Source of the DNA: Lysobacterales bacterium
GTDB lineage: Bacteria > Pseudomonadota > Gammaproteobacteria > Xanthomonadales > Ahniellaceae
Length of the DNA stretch: 64,000 nt
Direction: 5' to 3'
Assembly: GCA_016703225.1 (NCBI GenBank)
Contig: JADJCM010000001.1
Span: 930,001 to 994,000 of the forward strand
This document shows positions 8,144-17,201 of the stretch, piece after piece (position 1 is the stretch's first letter; every line of letters starts with the position of its first letter). The notes under the pieces were generated by a model. It was not told the DNA's origin. It ran no database searches and was given only the letters and a program-made list of their open reading frames with translations. The translations under genes and the position numbers were made by a program.

Positions 8144-9853
8144 ATGCACCTGATTCGACGTCCGTCATTGCTGCCATGCATCGCCCTCCTCGGCCTCGGC
8201 TCCGCGCAGGCGGCCACGTTCACGGTCGGCGGCAGCGGCTGCCAGTTCCACGACCTGCAGAACGCAATCGACCAGGCCGCCATGACCGATGAAGCGGACG
8301 ACATCCGCATCGCCAACAATGCCAGCTACACGCAGCAGGCGCTGAAGAAGACCGACCCCTACCGGGTATCGCTGCTCGGCGGCTACCCCGATTGCCTGCC
8401 CGCCTCCGCTGCGACGGGCCTGACTACACTTCGCGGCACCGGCCTGGGCGCTCCGGTGCTGCAGGTGGGCGGCGGCATCCTGGCGCTGAGCCGATTGGTG
8501 ATCACCGGCGGCGTCGTGCCCCACGGGCGGGGCGGTGGCGTGTTCGTCGAGGCGCCGACCGAACGCGTATCGTTCGGCAACGTCCGCATCACCGGAAACT
8601 CGGCGCTCGAAGGCGGCGGCCTGGCGATCGAGGGCGTGCCCGGCGACCCGATCGACTTCCACTCCCAGCGACTGACCATCGACCACAACCAGAGCAGCCT
8701 CGCCGGTGGCGGACTGTGGGCGCGCTACGCCCAGGCGGTGAAGCAGTCGGCCGGCATGCGCGTGGAGTTCAACGAGACCGGCGGCGATGGCGGCGGCGCC
8801 TGGTTCGGGCCGGATGCCGTTTTCCTGCACTGGTCCAGCAAGTACCCGAGCGGTTTCACCGACAACCTGGCCAAGGGCAACGGCGGCGGCATCGCGCTGG
8901 TGCGCGGCGCGGCGCTGGTCTTGCTTCATGCCGGCGGACCGGCGCAGCCAACCGAGATTTCCAGGAACGCCGCGGCTCGTGGTGGTGGCGCCTTCCTGTT
9001 CTCCGACACGGCATCAGCCACCACACTGCAGGGGCACAACCTGGTCGGGCACGGCAACAGCGCGCGGATCGAAGGCGGCTTCGCGGCAGTCCACATGGTC
9101 GGCGACGACGATGGCCTGCGCATCGGCGAGTTGCACATCGACGCCGGCGTCGCCCTCGGCGGTGTGCCCTGCGAACAGCCGCTGGAGTGCAACGTGTTTC
9201 GCGGCAATGCCGCCTTCGGACTCGACGGCGAACCGCGTCCCGGGGCGCTGGTCGCGATCCGCAATGAAGGAAAGGCCGCGGTCGGGTACGCCCGCTTCTG
9301 GAACACCACGGTCCGCGAGAGCCTGGGCCACGACCTGGCCCATGGCTGGTCGGACGCGAACAGCGGCTACGCCGAGGAGATCGAATTCCGCGACTCTCTG
9401 GTCGTGCGCAACGTCGTCGAAAAGCATCTGATCGAGACCGAGGGCGACGGCGCGCTGCACCTGTTCGGCAGCACTTTCGCCCGCAACGAGACGGGAGCCG
9501 CGACGTTGCAAGTCGATGCGGCCAGCGTTTCCGCCTACGTCTACGGTTCGATCTTCGACGACCGCGCTGCTCTGATCGACCAATTGCCGCCGAGCCAAAG
9601 CCTGTTCGCGCTGATGGTCCGTGATCCGGGCGCCACCGACGGCATGTCCACCGTGTTCCGCGATGACCCGCTGTTCGAGGACGCCGACCACGACGACTTC
9701 CGCCTGCGCGCGTCTTCCCCTGCGTTGGACCGGATGTGGGACCTGCCACCGACGAACGCGCTCGATCGCGCCAGCAACCCTCGCACCATCGACCTGCCCG
9801 GCGTTCCCGACTTCAACACCCCGCGTGACCTCGGCTGCTTCGAACACCCGTAA
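8144..9853 (+). CDS. Secreted right-handed beta-helix protein
   Basis: The 569-aa product has a signal peptide (MHLIRRPSLLPCIALLGLGSAQA) and mature start ATFTVGGSGCQFHDLQNAID, typical of exported parallel beta-helix proteins. Many short repeats of the GGGxxxE/GGGL kind (for example NSALEGGGLAIEG) fit helix turns as in polymorphic outer-membrane and pectate-lyase-like proteins. The start at 8144 was chosen because the signal peptide begins there. It resembles the 611-aa protein at 11783-13618 but ends DLGCFEHP and lacks the GFE tail. Function unknown; an adhesin or cell-surface role is a guess. Confidence 0.75.
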   Translation: MHLIRRPSLLPCIALLGLGSAQAATFTVGGSGCQFHDLQNAIDQAAMTDEADDIRIANNASYTQQALKKTDPYRVSLLGGYPDCLPASAATGLTTLRGTGLGAPVLQVGGGILALSRLVITGGVVPHGRGGGVFVEAPTERVSFGNVRITGNSALEGGGLAIEGVPGDPIDFHSQRLTIDHNQSSLAGGGLWARYAQAVKQSAGMRVEFNETGGDGGGAWFGPDAVFLHWSSKYPSGFTDNLAKGNGGGIALVRGAALVLLHAGGPAQPTEISRNAAARGGGAFLFSDTASATTLQGHNLVGHGNSARIEGGFAAVHMVGDDDGLRIGELHIDAGVALGGVPCEQPLECNVFRGNAAFGLDGEPRPGALVAIRNEGKAAVGYARFWNTTVRESLGHDLAHGWSDANSGYAEEIEFRDSLVVRNVVEKHLIETEGDGALHLFGSTFARNETGAATLQVDAASVSAYVYGSIFDDRAALIDQLPPSQSLFALMVRDPGATDGMSTVFRDDPLFEDADHDDFRLRASSPALDRMWDLPPTNALDRASNPRTIDLPGVPDFNTPRDLGCFEHP

Positions 9854-9873
9854 CGCGGGCCTGTGGAACTTGT

Positions 9874-9897
9874 GCCCATGGCGCGCACTCCATGGGC
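9874..9897 (+). promoter_or_regulatory. Stem-loop over the start region of the ABC permease gene
   Basis: GCCCATGG (9874-9881) pairs with CCATGGGC (9890-9897), eight perfect pairs around an 8-base loop. The second arm contains the first possible ATG (9892); the next in-frame ATG (9901) lies just outside. It could limit translation or simply be chance. Confidence 0.35.
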
Positions 9898-9900
9898 TTC

Positions 9901-11043
9901 ATGCCTGCATTGCCGCACCCGCTGACGCTGGAGGACCAGCTGCTTGCCCGCAACCGCGGGCGGCTGCGGCGCGAGCTGTGGGGGCAGTCGCTGTTCGTGG
10001 CGTTGGCGTATGCGGCGCTCGCGCTGCTGGGCTTGCTGCTGTGGCTGCGCGTGGACCCGGTGCAACTGGGCCGGATCAGCACGATGGTCGAGCGCCATCA
10101 GGTTGCGCTGGCGGTGCTCGCGCTGCTGGCGGGTGTGGCGGCGACGCACGCGCGCCTGGTCGCGGATGCGCGTCGCCACTTCGCGTCCTCGCACGCTGCC
10201 CTGCCGATCTGGCGGGACACGCAAGCGGCGCGTGATCGGCGCCTGCGCACGCGGCTGGTGCTGCGCGCGGCTCTCGGCTTCGCACTCGTGCCGTTGCTGC
10301 TGGCGCTGCGGAACCCCGCAGCCGCATGGGCCATGGCCGGCGCATTGCGCTGGTCGCTGGCGGCGGCGTTCCTGGCGATCGTGTTTGCTCCGGGCGCGAA
10401 TGTACGCGCCGTGCTCGCGCAGGACACCGCGCGCCGGGCGCGGCCGGCTTCGCTGCCGCGCTGGCTGGGTTGGATGCAACGCCCGGCGCTGCCGCACTTG
10501 CCGCAGTGGTGGTGGCAGCGCAGCGCCTCGCTTTGGCTGCGCGGTCGTGCCGCGGCCAGCCTGGCAATCGGCCTGCTGCTGGCACCGACCGACGCAGCTG
10601 CGATCCTGGTGCCGATCAGCGTGCTGATGCTGATGGCCCTGCTCAATGCACTGGATGTGGCGCACCGCCTCGGTTCCGAAGTCGAATCGGCGCTGGCGCA
10701 ACGGCCACCGTCGCCACGCGTGCTGTCGCTGGCGTTGCGGCCCCTGCACGCGATGCTGTCACTGGCGGCGGCGACGCTTCTCGCCCTGCTGCTGCAATCG
10801 CTGCAAGCGCCGGCGGTGCTGGCCGTGCTGGTCGCGGCTGCGGTGCTGCTGTTGTCCGCGATCGATCTGCGCCTGGCCTTGCTGCTGCGACGCGAGCCGC
10901 ACCGACTGACGCTGGTTCGAACCCAGGTGCTCCTGGTGCTCGCAGCGACCGCCGGCGCCATGCCGCTGTTGCTGCCGCTGCTGGCGCCGGCGCTGCTGAT
11001 CGCCTGCGAGCAACGCCTGCGCGCGGAGTCGGCGCATGCTTGA
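9901..11043 (+). CDS. ABC transporter membrane subunit (putative)
   Basis: About 380 aa and strongly hydrophobic, with roughly 8-10 membrane segments after a basic N-terminus (LEDQLLARNRGRLRRELWGQ). No family motif is obvious. Its role is inferred from the ATPase gene that overlaps its 3' end by 8 bp, which points to tight co-expression of a two-gene exporter. An earlier in-frame ATG at 9892 lies in a stem-loop; 9901 is preferred, but neither has a good ribosome site. Substrate unknown. Its position among secreted-protein genes is suggestive only. Confidence 0.7.
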   Translation: MPALPHPLTLEDQLLARNRGRLRRELWGQSLFVALAYAALALLGLLLWLRVDPVQLGRISTMVERHQVALAVLALLAGVAATHARLVADARRHFASSHAALPIWRDTQAARDRRLRTRLVLRAALGFALVPLLLALRNPAAAWAMAGALRWSLAAAFLAIVFAPGANVRAVLAQDTARRARPASLPRWLGWMQRPALPHLPQWWWQRSASLWLRGRAAASLAIGLLLAPTDAAAILVPISVLMLMALLNALDVAHRLGSEVESALAQRPPSPRVLSLALRPLHAMLSLAAATLLALLLQSLQAPAVLAVLVAAAVLLLSAIDLRLALLLRREPHRLTLVRTQVLLVLAATAGAMPLLLPLLAPALLIACEQRLRAESAHA

Positions 11044-11755
11044 AATCGAGGATCTGGTGGTCCGGCGCGGCGAACGCCTTGTGCTCGATCGCCTGGACTG
11101 GCGCGTCGAACGCGGCGAATGGGTCGGCCTGATCGGCGCCAACGGCACCGGCAAGTCCACCCTGTTCGCGGCCATCTGCGGGCTGGCGCCGCTGCACGCT
11201 GGTCGCATTCGCGTCTGCGGGCAGGACCTGGCGAGGGAGTTGAACCGGGTGCGTGCCTGCTGCGCGGTCGCCATCGCGCCGGAGCGGCTGCCGGACGGGC
11301 TCTCGGTGCGCCAGTTCATCGAACTCGTGCACGCCTCGCGCGCCTTGCCCGCCGCGGCGCTCGCGCAATCGCTGGAACTGGCCGAAACACTCGGCCTCAC
11401 GCCCTGGATCGATGCCTGCATCGGCGCCTGCTCGCTCGGCACGCGCCAGAAACTCGGCATCGTCGCCGGATTGGCCGGGCGTGCACCGCTGTGGCTGCTC
11501 GACGAGTCGCTGAACGGCCTCGACCCGGTCGCGGCCTACGCCTTCAAGCAGTTCCTTGCCGATCAGCAAGCGCGTGGCGACACCGCGATCGTGCTCGCGA
11601 CGCACGGCCTCGAACTCGCCGAGCGCCAGCTCACCCGCGTCTCGGTGCTGCGCGACGGGCGCATCGGCGACGACTTCACCACCGCGCGCCTGGACGCGAT
11701 CCGCATCGCCCCGAAGCCATCGGTCGAGGCGATCCTGGTCGCGGCGATGCGTTGA
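11036..11755 (+). CDS. ABC transporter ATP-binding protein
   Basis: 239 aa, a complete ABC ATPase. The Walker A motif is GANGTGKST near residue 38. A degenerate signature, CSLGTRQKLGI, replaces LSGGQ. Walker B is LWLLDESLNGLDP, with Glu following Asp, and the switch His is in LATHGLEL. It would power the membrane protein encoded just upstream, with which it overlaps by 8 bp. The domain set matches exporter-type or ABC-2-like systems. Substrate is not predictable. Confidence 0.9.
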   Translation: MLEIEDLVVRRGERLVLDRLDWRVERGEWVGLIGANGTGKSTLFAAICGLAPLHAGRIRVCGQDLARELNRVRACCAVAIAPERLPDGLSVRQFIELVHASRALPAAALAQSLELAETLGLTPWIDACIGACSLGTRQKLGIVAGLAGRAPLWLLDESLNGLDPVAAYAFKQFLADQQARGDTAIVLATHGLELAERQLTRVSVLRDGRIGDDFTTARLDAIRIAPKPSVEAILVAAMR

Positions 11756-11782
11756 GCGCTTCGCCGGTTTCGCCGGCGCACC

Positions 11783-13618
11783 TCACTCGAAGCCGTTGCT
11801 GAAGATGGCCGCGGGGAGCGATCGTTCAACAGCCCCGAGGTCGTGCGCTCCCAGTGCATTGGGAATGGTGGGCTGGTCGATCGGACGCGCGCCGCCATAG
11901 GCGTCCAGAGCAGGTAGGGCAGGAAACGAGTGGCAGACATCCAGTGCCGGTGACACCGATCCGGGCGTGAAGTCGACGTCGAGTTGCGGGTTGTCGGTGC
12001 GCACGCCGCCGGGGTTCTGGATGCCCAGGCTGCTGTGCGCAAGCAGGCAGCCGTTGTGCAGCGCCTGCTCGATGCCATCACCGTAACTCCGGAACACGTC
12101 GGACCCGGGCTGCCAGATCAGGCTGCCACTCAGCTCGGCGCTGTGGCTTTGCCCCGGCGCCGCATACATCAGCATGACCGCCGGCAGACCTCCGCCCCCG
12201 GGCGCAGCCAGCGTGTTGCCGATGATGGTGGAGTAGTGCAGATCCAGCGAGCCAGTGATGTCGAAGACATAGCGCGTATCGTTGCCGTCGAAGATGCTGC
12301 TGTCGATTTCGAGGTGATCGGCGGCGTTGCTCAAGGTGTAGCTCTGGATCACCGCATGACCGGCGTTGCCGGCGAATCGTGTGCGGCTGACTCGCACCAG
12401 CGGCGCCTGGGCCGGATCTGCAGTCCGCAGATCATCGATGTACAAGGCGTCGGAGTCACCGCCACTGATCGCATTGCACAGGCCAAAGCCGAACATTCCG
12501 TCGCAGCGTGATGGGCTGCCGCTGAGCGTGAGGTCGACCGCCCGTGCCACCGAGATTGCCGAGCCTGCGCTTTGCGCACTGTTGTTGGCGAACAAGGCGT
12601 TGTGCACCCGCACCGGCTGGCGCGCTGCGCCATTGCCCTCGAGATACAGGGCGCCGCCACCATGGCCGATTCCAAGACCGGAGAAGGCACCGAGCGTCTG
12701 GTTGCCGATGAACAGAACGGGACTCGCGGCTACACCTTCGATATCGACGTCGTAGGGATGCGCCAGGTCCAGAGCGGACTGATAGAACACCGCTCCACCA
12801 CGGCCATTCTGCTGGGTGCCGGCAAGATTGTTGGAAAACAGGTTCAAGTGGCTCGCGGGCGTCAACGGCCCGCCCACGCGAAGGCCACATTGATGGCCCA
12901 ACCAGATACCGCCGCCATCCCGTCCGGCTTCGTTGAACTCGATGGTGCCATTGGAGATATGCACTAGCCCCAGGTTGATGCACCAGATGCCGCCGCCGTC
13001 GCTGTCCGCAATGTTGCTGGAAACGCTTGAACCTTCGCGCAAGTTCAAGGTTACGGTGCCGGGCCCGCCCTGCATCAGGATGCCGGCCGCGCGAACCGCG
13101 CGATTGGCCTGCACGCGCGTGCCCTGCTCAAGAAAGACTTGCAGATTGCCGCGCAACTCCAGACCAGCACCTTCGGAACTGGAAAACGGTCCGGTTTCAC
13201 CGGTACCACCAGTGATATCCAGCCTTGCCAAGCGGATGATGCGCGAGTTCGGCGAGCCGAAGTAGCGAATGTCGAGGAGCGTGCCGTCGCTCCCCCCCGT
13301 GGCGTCGAGGGTGGTGCGTGCGCTCGGCCCCTGTACTCCATCGCAGCCGGCGTATCCGCCCTGGATCGTGATGTCGGCGACAGGATTGTGAAGCAGCAGG
13401 CCATTGGCCACGGCGATGCTGCCCGCACTGAGCTTGATCAGGTGCGGCTCGGCACTCGCGACGGCGACCGCGGTATCGAGCGCCGCCTGGACGGTGGCGT
13501 GGGTGCAGCCGACGCCGACGCCGACAGCGTAGGTGTGGGCCTGCAACGGGGCATGGACGCAGGCGCAAAGCAGCGAGATGGGGAAGAGCGCACGGCTGCG
13601 CTTCGATAGCGGACACAT
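11783..13618 (-). CDS. Secreted beta-helix-like protein with C-terminal GFE tail
   Basis: 611 aa from the ATG at 13618, with a signal peptide MCPLSKRSRALFPISLLCACVHAPLQA and mature start HTYAVGVGVGCTHATVQAALD. The middle holds repeated glycine-rich turns (SDGGGIW, RDGGGIWLG, GHGGGALYLEG), fitting a right-handed beta-helix. It ends AAIFSNGFE, a tail shared with the products at 17132 and 19572. The gene diverges from the ECF sigma factor at 13720 with about 100 bp between starts. A role at the cell surface is likely; the tail may be a sorting signal, which is inference. Confidence 0.75.
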   Translation of the reverse strand: MCPLSKRSRALFPISLLCACVHAPLQAHTYAVGVGVGCTHATVQAALDTAVAVASAEPHLIKLSAGSIAVANGLLLHNPVADITIQGGYAGCDGVQGPSARTTLDATGGSDGTLLDIRYFGSPNSRIIRLARLDITGGTGETGPFSSSEGAGLELRGNLQVFLEQGTRVQANRAVRAAGILMQGGPGTVTLNLREGSSVSSNIADSDGGGIWCINLGLVHISNGTIEFNEAGRDGGGIWLGHQCGLRVGGPLTPASHLNLFSNNLAGTQQNGRGGAVFYQSALDLAHPYDVDIEGVAASPVLFIGNQTLGAFSGLGIGHGGGALYLEGNGAARQPVRVHNALFANNSAQSAGSAISVARAVDLTLSGSPSRCDGMFGFGLCNAISGGDSDALYIDDLRTADPAQAPLVRVSRTRFAGNAGHAVIQSYTLSNAADHLEIDSSIFDGNDTRYVFDITGSLDLHYSTIIGNTLAAPGGGGLPAVMLMYAAPGQSHSAELSGSLIWQPGSDVFRSYGDGIEQALHNGCLLAHSSLGIQNPGGVRTDNPQLDVDFTPGSVSPALDVCHSFPALPALDAYGGARPIDQPTIPNALGAHDLGAVERSLPAAIFSNGFE

Positions 13619-13719
13619 GGCGGACTCGCGATGGGGACTGTTCCGGATGAATCGCAATCGGGCAGCGATTCGTGCCAGTGGCTGGCACCGCATGCCGCAA
13701 GTCGCTACCGTCTGTAACG

Positions 13720-14271
13720 ATGAGCCAGATCACACAATGGCTACATGCGGCAAGTCGCGGTGATGGGACCGCACTCGGACGCGTGTTTGAGTCGCTGTAT
13801 CCGGAACTGCGCCGCATCGCTCGAGCGCGACTGGATGCCGGCGAACGCACATTGACTCCGACCGTACTGGTGCATGAAGTGTTCCTGCGCCTGATCGGCA
13901 ATCAACAGCTCGCGCTCAATGATCGGCGCCATTTCCTGGCCTGTGCGGCGCGCGCCATGCGCGCGGTCGTGATCGACAATGCGCGCCGACGCTCCGCCGG
14001 CAAGCGCGGTGGTCCGGAGGCGGATCTTGCGCTCGATGCCCTGCCGTTCGAGGTGTCCGGTGTCGCCTCAGGCGAACACCTGCTCGCCCTGGATGAGTCA
14101 CTGGTTCGACTCGACGAGATCAACCCGCGCCAACGCGAAGTGGTCGAATTGCGCTACTTCGCAGGGCTCGATTTCGCTGAAATCAGTGCGCTGCTGGGCT
14201 GTTCCGAGCGCACGGCAAAGCGCGAGTGGGAACGTGCGCGGGCCTTCCTTCATGCACACATGGCCGACTGA
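13720..14271 (+). CDS. ECF-type RNA polymerase sigma factor
   Basis: 183 aa. Region 2 runs from FESLYPELRRIARARLDAG to FLACAARAMRAVVIDNARRR, and region 4 contains NPRQREVVELRYFAGLDFAEIS followed by the helix-turn-helix of GCSERTAKREWERAR. The pattern matches the sigma subgroup habitually paired with TPR Ser/Thr kinases. The kinase gene starts 45 bp downstream on the same strand, so the pair is likely a unit. No separate anti-sigma factor is seen. Start chosen at MSQITQWL because the upstream extension lacks similarity. Confidence 0.9.
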   Translation: MSQITQWLHAASRGDGTALGRVFESLYPELRRIARARLDAGERTLTPTVLVHEVFLRLIGNQQLALNDRRHFLACAARAMRAVVIDNARRRSAGKRGGPEADLALDALPFEVSGVASGEHLLALDESLVRLDEINPRQREVVELRYFAGLDFAEISALLGCSERTAKREWERARAFLHAHMAD

Positions 14272-14315
14272 GCGCGGGCACAGCCACCAAGGCCCCTGAT
14301 CATGGAGCAAGCCCG

Positions 14316-17201
14316 ATGAGCGACATCAGCCTCTGGCAGCAAGCCGATGCAATCCTCGACGCGCTGCTCGACTTGCCAGCGCAGGCTCGCGCCGACAGGC
14401 TGGCAGCCTGGACTCTGACGCCAGCGCTGCACCAACGCGTTGTGCAGCTGCTCGCCGCACATGAGCGCGAGGATGGCGTGCTCGACACGGCACTGCCCGA
14501 TGCCGGATCGCACAGCTCGTCCGATGCCCTCAGCGGTCGTCGGCTCGGTCCTTGGGTACTTGAGGCGGAAATCGGTCGCGGCGGCATGTCGGTGGTCTAC
14601 TGCGCGCGCCACGCCCAACATCCCGGCCGCCAGGCAGCACTCAAGCTGGTGACCCTGGGTGCGCTGGCTGGCGCCGGTGGCGCACGCTTCCAGCGCGAAC
14701 AGGCCATCCTGTCGCGCCTGAGCCACCCGCACATCGTGCCGCTGTTCGATGCCGGCATCACCGCCGACGGCACGCCATGGCTCGCGATGGCCTTGGTCAC
14801 CGGCGAGCGCATCGACCACTGGTGCGACACACACGATTGCGATGTACGCAAGCGTGTACGCCTGCTGCTCGACGTGTGTGACGCGGTCTCGTATGCGCAC
14901 CAGAACCTGGTCGTCCACCGCGACCTCAAACCCTCCAACGTCCTGGTCGACGGCAGCGGACAAGTGCGCCTGCTCGACTTCGGTATCGCACGTCTATTGG
15001 ATGAGGACCTTGAGAGCACGTCCACCGCATATCGCGCGCTGACGCCGGGTTACGCCGCACCCGAGCAGTTTGCTGGCGCGTCGGCGGCGACCACGATGGA
15101 CGTGTACGGGCTCGGCGCGCTGCTCCACGCTGTTCTCACTGGGCGCGCACCGCCCCTGGCTACCGGCGCCGCGGATTCGGCGCTGCGTGCCCCGGCATCA
15201 CAGGCGCTGCGCGACAACGCGCTCATGCCGCCGCGCCGCCGCGAAGACATGGCGCGCGCTCTGCGCGGCGACCTCGACGCCGTTCTCGGCATGGCCATGG
15301 CGCCCGAGCCGGCGCGCCGGTATGGCAGCGTCGCGGCGTTGACTGCAGATCTCCACGCCTGGCTGGAGGGCCGCCCGGTCATCGCCCACGCGGCGGGCCG
15401 CGGCTATCGCCTGCGCAAGTTCCTGACCCGCCATCGCCATGGCGTGGCAGCGACCGTAGCGCTGTCGCTTGCGCTCGCCACAGGAGTGACCACGACGCTG
15501 TGGCAATCGACGCGGGCAGCGCGCGCGGCGCAGCACGCGCAAGCGGAGGCGCAGCGCGCCGGCGCCATCAAGGACTTCCTGCTGGCGCTGTTCACCTCCG
15601 TCGATCCGGAGAAGGCGGGCGGTGCGGTCGATGTGCGAGCGGTGTTCGCGCGCGGATCGCGGCGTCTGGTCGACGACACGACACTGCCATCGGAAGTGCG
15701 CGTCGAACTACTCGCCACGCTGGGCATGGTCCAGCGTTCCATGGGCTGGTATGACGATGCCACGGCAAGCTACGACGACGCTGTGTCGATCGCGGCAGCG
15801 ACGCCCGCGCTGGACCCTGGCCGCTACGCGGAGACCTTGGTCGGTCGCGCCGTGCTGCGACAGCAACGCACCGACCTCGACGGCGCAAGTACCGACCTGA
15901 TCGCAGCATTGCGCCTGGCGCCGCCAACCGATAGCGCGTCGGGACGAAACGTGCGCATTCAGGCGCTCTATCGGCAAGCGATCATCGACGCACAGCTCGC
16001 CCAGCCGGCGCGCGCGCTGCTGCGACTTGACGAGGCTGATGCTCTGGCACGCGGTGCCGCCGATCTGCCGCTGCAGACAGTGATCAATCTGACGAGCGCG
16101 CGCGGATCGACGTTGTACGAGCTCGGCCGCTACGAAGAAGCGCTGGTGTCGTTGCGTGCGGCGCTGGCGCTACAGCGCCAGCCTGGCAATTCCGGCAACG
16201 CATCAATCGCACTGACGCTGTCTTGGCTCGCCGCGACATCGGCGGCGCTGAATCGAACCGTGGAAGCACTGGGCTACGATGAACAGGCGCTGGCCATCGC
16301 GCGCGCTTCGTATCCCCCCGACCATCCCGAGATCGCCGGGGCGCTGTATTCGATCGCCGATTCGCTACGCCAGCTCGGGCGTTACGAGGACGCCTTGCGG
16401 CGCACCGACGAGGCCATTGCCATCCAGTCGATGCTGCCGGAACGGCGCACGGCCTTGTGTTTGAGCGGCTTGCTGCGCGCGCGCGTGCTGCTTGCCCTGG
16501 GGCGATACGGCGAAGTGCTTGATGAAGTCAGTCGCCAACGCAGCGTCATCGACTCCACCCAGGGCGCAGCCTCCACCGGGGCATTGCTGCTGGTCGAGCA
16601 GGAGGTCGCTGCCGCACTGGAACTGGACGCCGCGCCAGCGCTGCAAGCGGCTCTCGATCGCGCCGCAGACCGGCTCGCGGCGATGGCACCAGAACTCGCC
16701 TGGCATCCAATCAGCCAGAACCTGCGCTGGCGCATCGCGGAGTCCGAGCGGCGCCGCGGCCATCGCGGCGCGGCCAGTGCGATGCTCGAACAGATGCGCG
16801 AGCGCCAACGCGACTCGGGCCTGACCGACACCACGACACTGCGCCTGGACACGCTTGCGCTGCGGCTTGCTGCGGGGCTTGATGCCGACGCAGCCGGCCG
16901 ATTCGGCGCTGCGCTTGAGTCCGCCGCCGTCGAGCTCGCGGACGCCTCACCCGAAGCCCGAGGCGACGCCTGGCTGGCACTCGCCGAGGCTGCGGCACGT
17001 GCGCATGATGCAGCGGCTCACCGGCGCGCACTGCAGACGGCGGCGACCCTGCATGCGCGCACGCCGTTGCCACTGGCGCTGACATCGGCGCTCGCGCGAG
17101 AGGCTGGTCGCAGCGATGCGTTGAGCGCGGCTCAGCTTTCGAAGCCGTTCGCAAACAGCACCGACGGCCCAATCACAAAGTCCCAGACGCCGCGGCCGTA
17201 G
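14316..17201 (+). CDS. Serine/threonine protein kinase with TPR-type C-terminal half
   Basis: 961 aa from the ATG at 14316 (GGAG eight bases upstream). Residues about 70-350 form a Hanks-type kinase: glycine loop EIGRGGMSVVY, Lys in AALKLV, catalytic loop HRDLKPSN and metal motif DFGIARLL. A single membrane segment (GVAATVALSLALATGVTTT) sits near residue 400, followed by helical repeats with TPR character. The kinase would be cytoplasmic with the repeats outside the membrane. It is paired with the ECF sigma gene upstream. Its last 70 bp overlap the convergent gene at 17132. Confidence 0.9.
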   Translation: MSDISLWQQADAILDALLDLPAQARADRLAAWTLTPALHQRVVQLLAAHEREDGVLDTALPDAGSHSSSDALSGRRLGPWVLEAEIGRGGMSVVYCARHAQHPGRQAALKLVTLGALAGAGGARFQREQAILSRLSHPHIVPLFDAGITADGTPWLAMALVTGERIDHWCDTHDCDVRKRVRLLLDVCDAVSYAHQNLVVHRDLKPSNVLVDGSGQVRLLDFGIARLLDEDLESTSTAYRALTPGYAAPEQFAGASAATTMDVYGLGALLHAVLTGRAPPLATGAADSALRAPASQALRDNALMPPRRREDMARALRGDLDAVLGMAMAPEPARRYGSVAALTADLHAWLEGRPVIAHAAGRGYRLRKFLTRHRHGVAATVALSLALATGVTTTLWQSTRAARAAQHAQAEAQRAGAIKDFLLALFTSVDPEKAGGAVDVRAVFARGSRRLVDDTTLPSEVRVELLATLGMVQRSMGWYDDATASYDDAVSIAAATPALDPGRYAETLVGRAVLRQQRTDLDGASTDLIAALRLAPPTDSASGRNVRIQALYRQAIIDAQLAQPARALLRLDEADALARGAADLPLQTVINLTSARGSTLYELGRYEEALVSLRAALALQRQPGNSGNASIALTLSWLAATSAALNRTVEALGYDEQALAIARASYPPDHPEIAGALYSIADSLRQLGRYEDALRRTDEAIAIQSMLPERRTALCLSGLLRARVLLALGRYGEVLDEVSRQRSVIDSTQGAASTGALLLVEQEVAAALELDAAPALQAALDRAADRLAAMAPELAWHPISQNLRWRIAESERRRGHRGAASAMLEQMRERQRDSGLTDTTTLRLDTLALRLAAGLDADAAGRFGAALESAAVELADASPEARGDAWLALAEAAARAHDAAAHRRALQTAATLHARTPLPLALTSALAREAGRSDALSAAQLSKPFANSTDGPITKSQTPRP

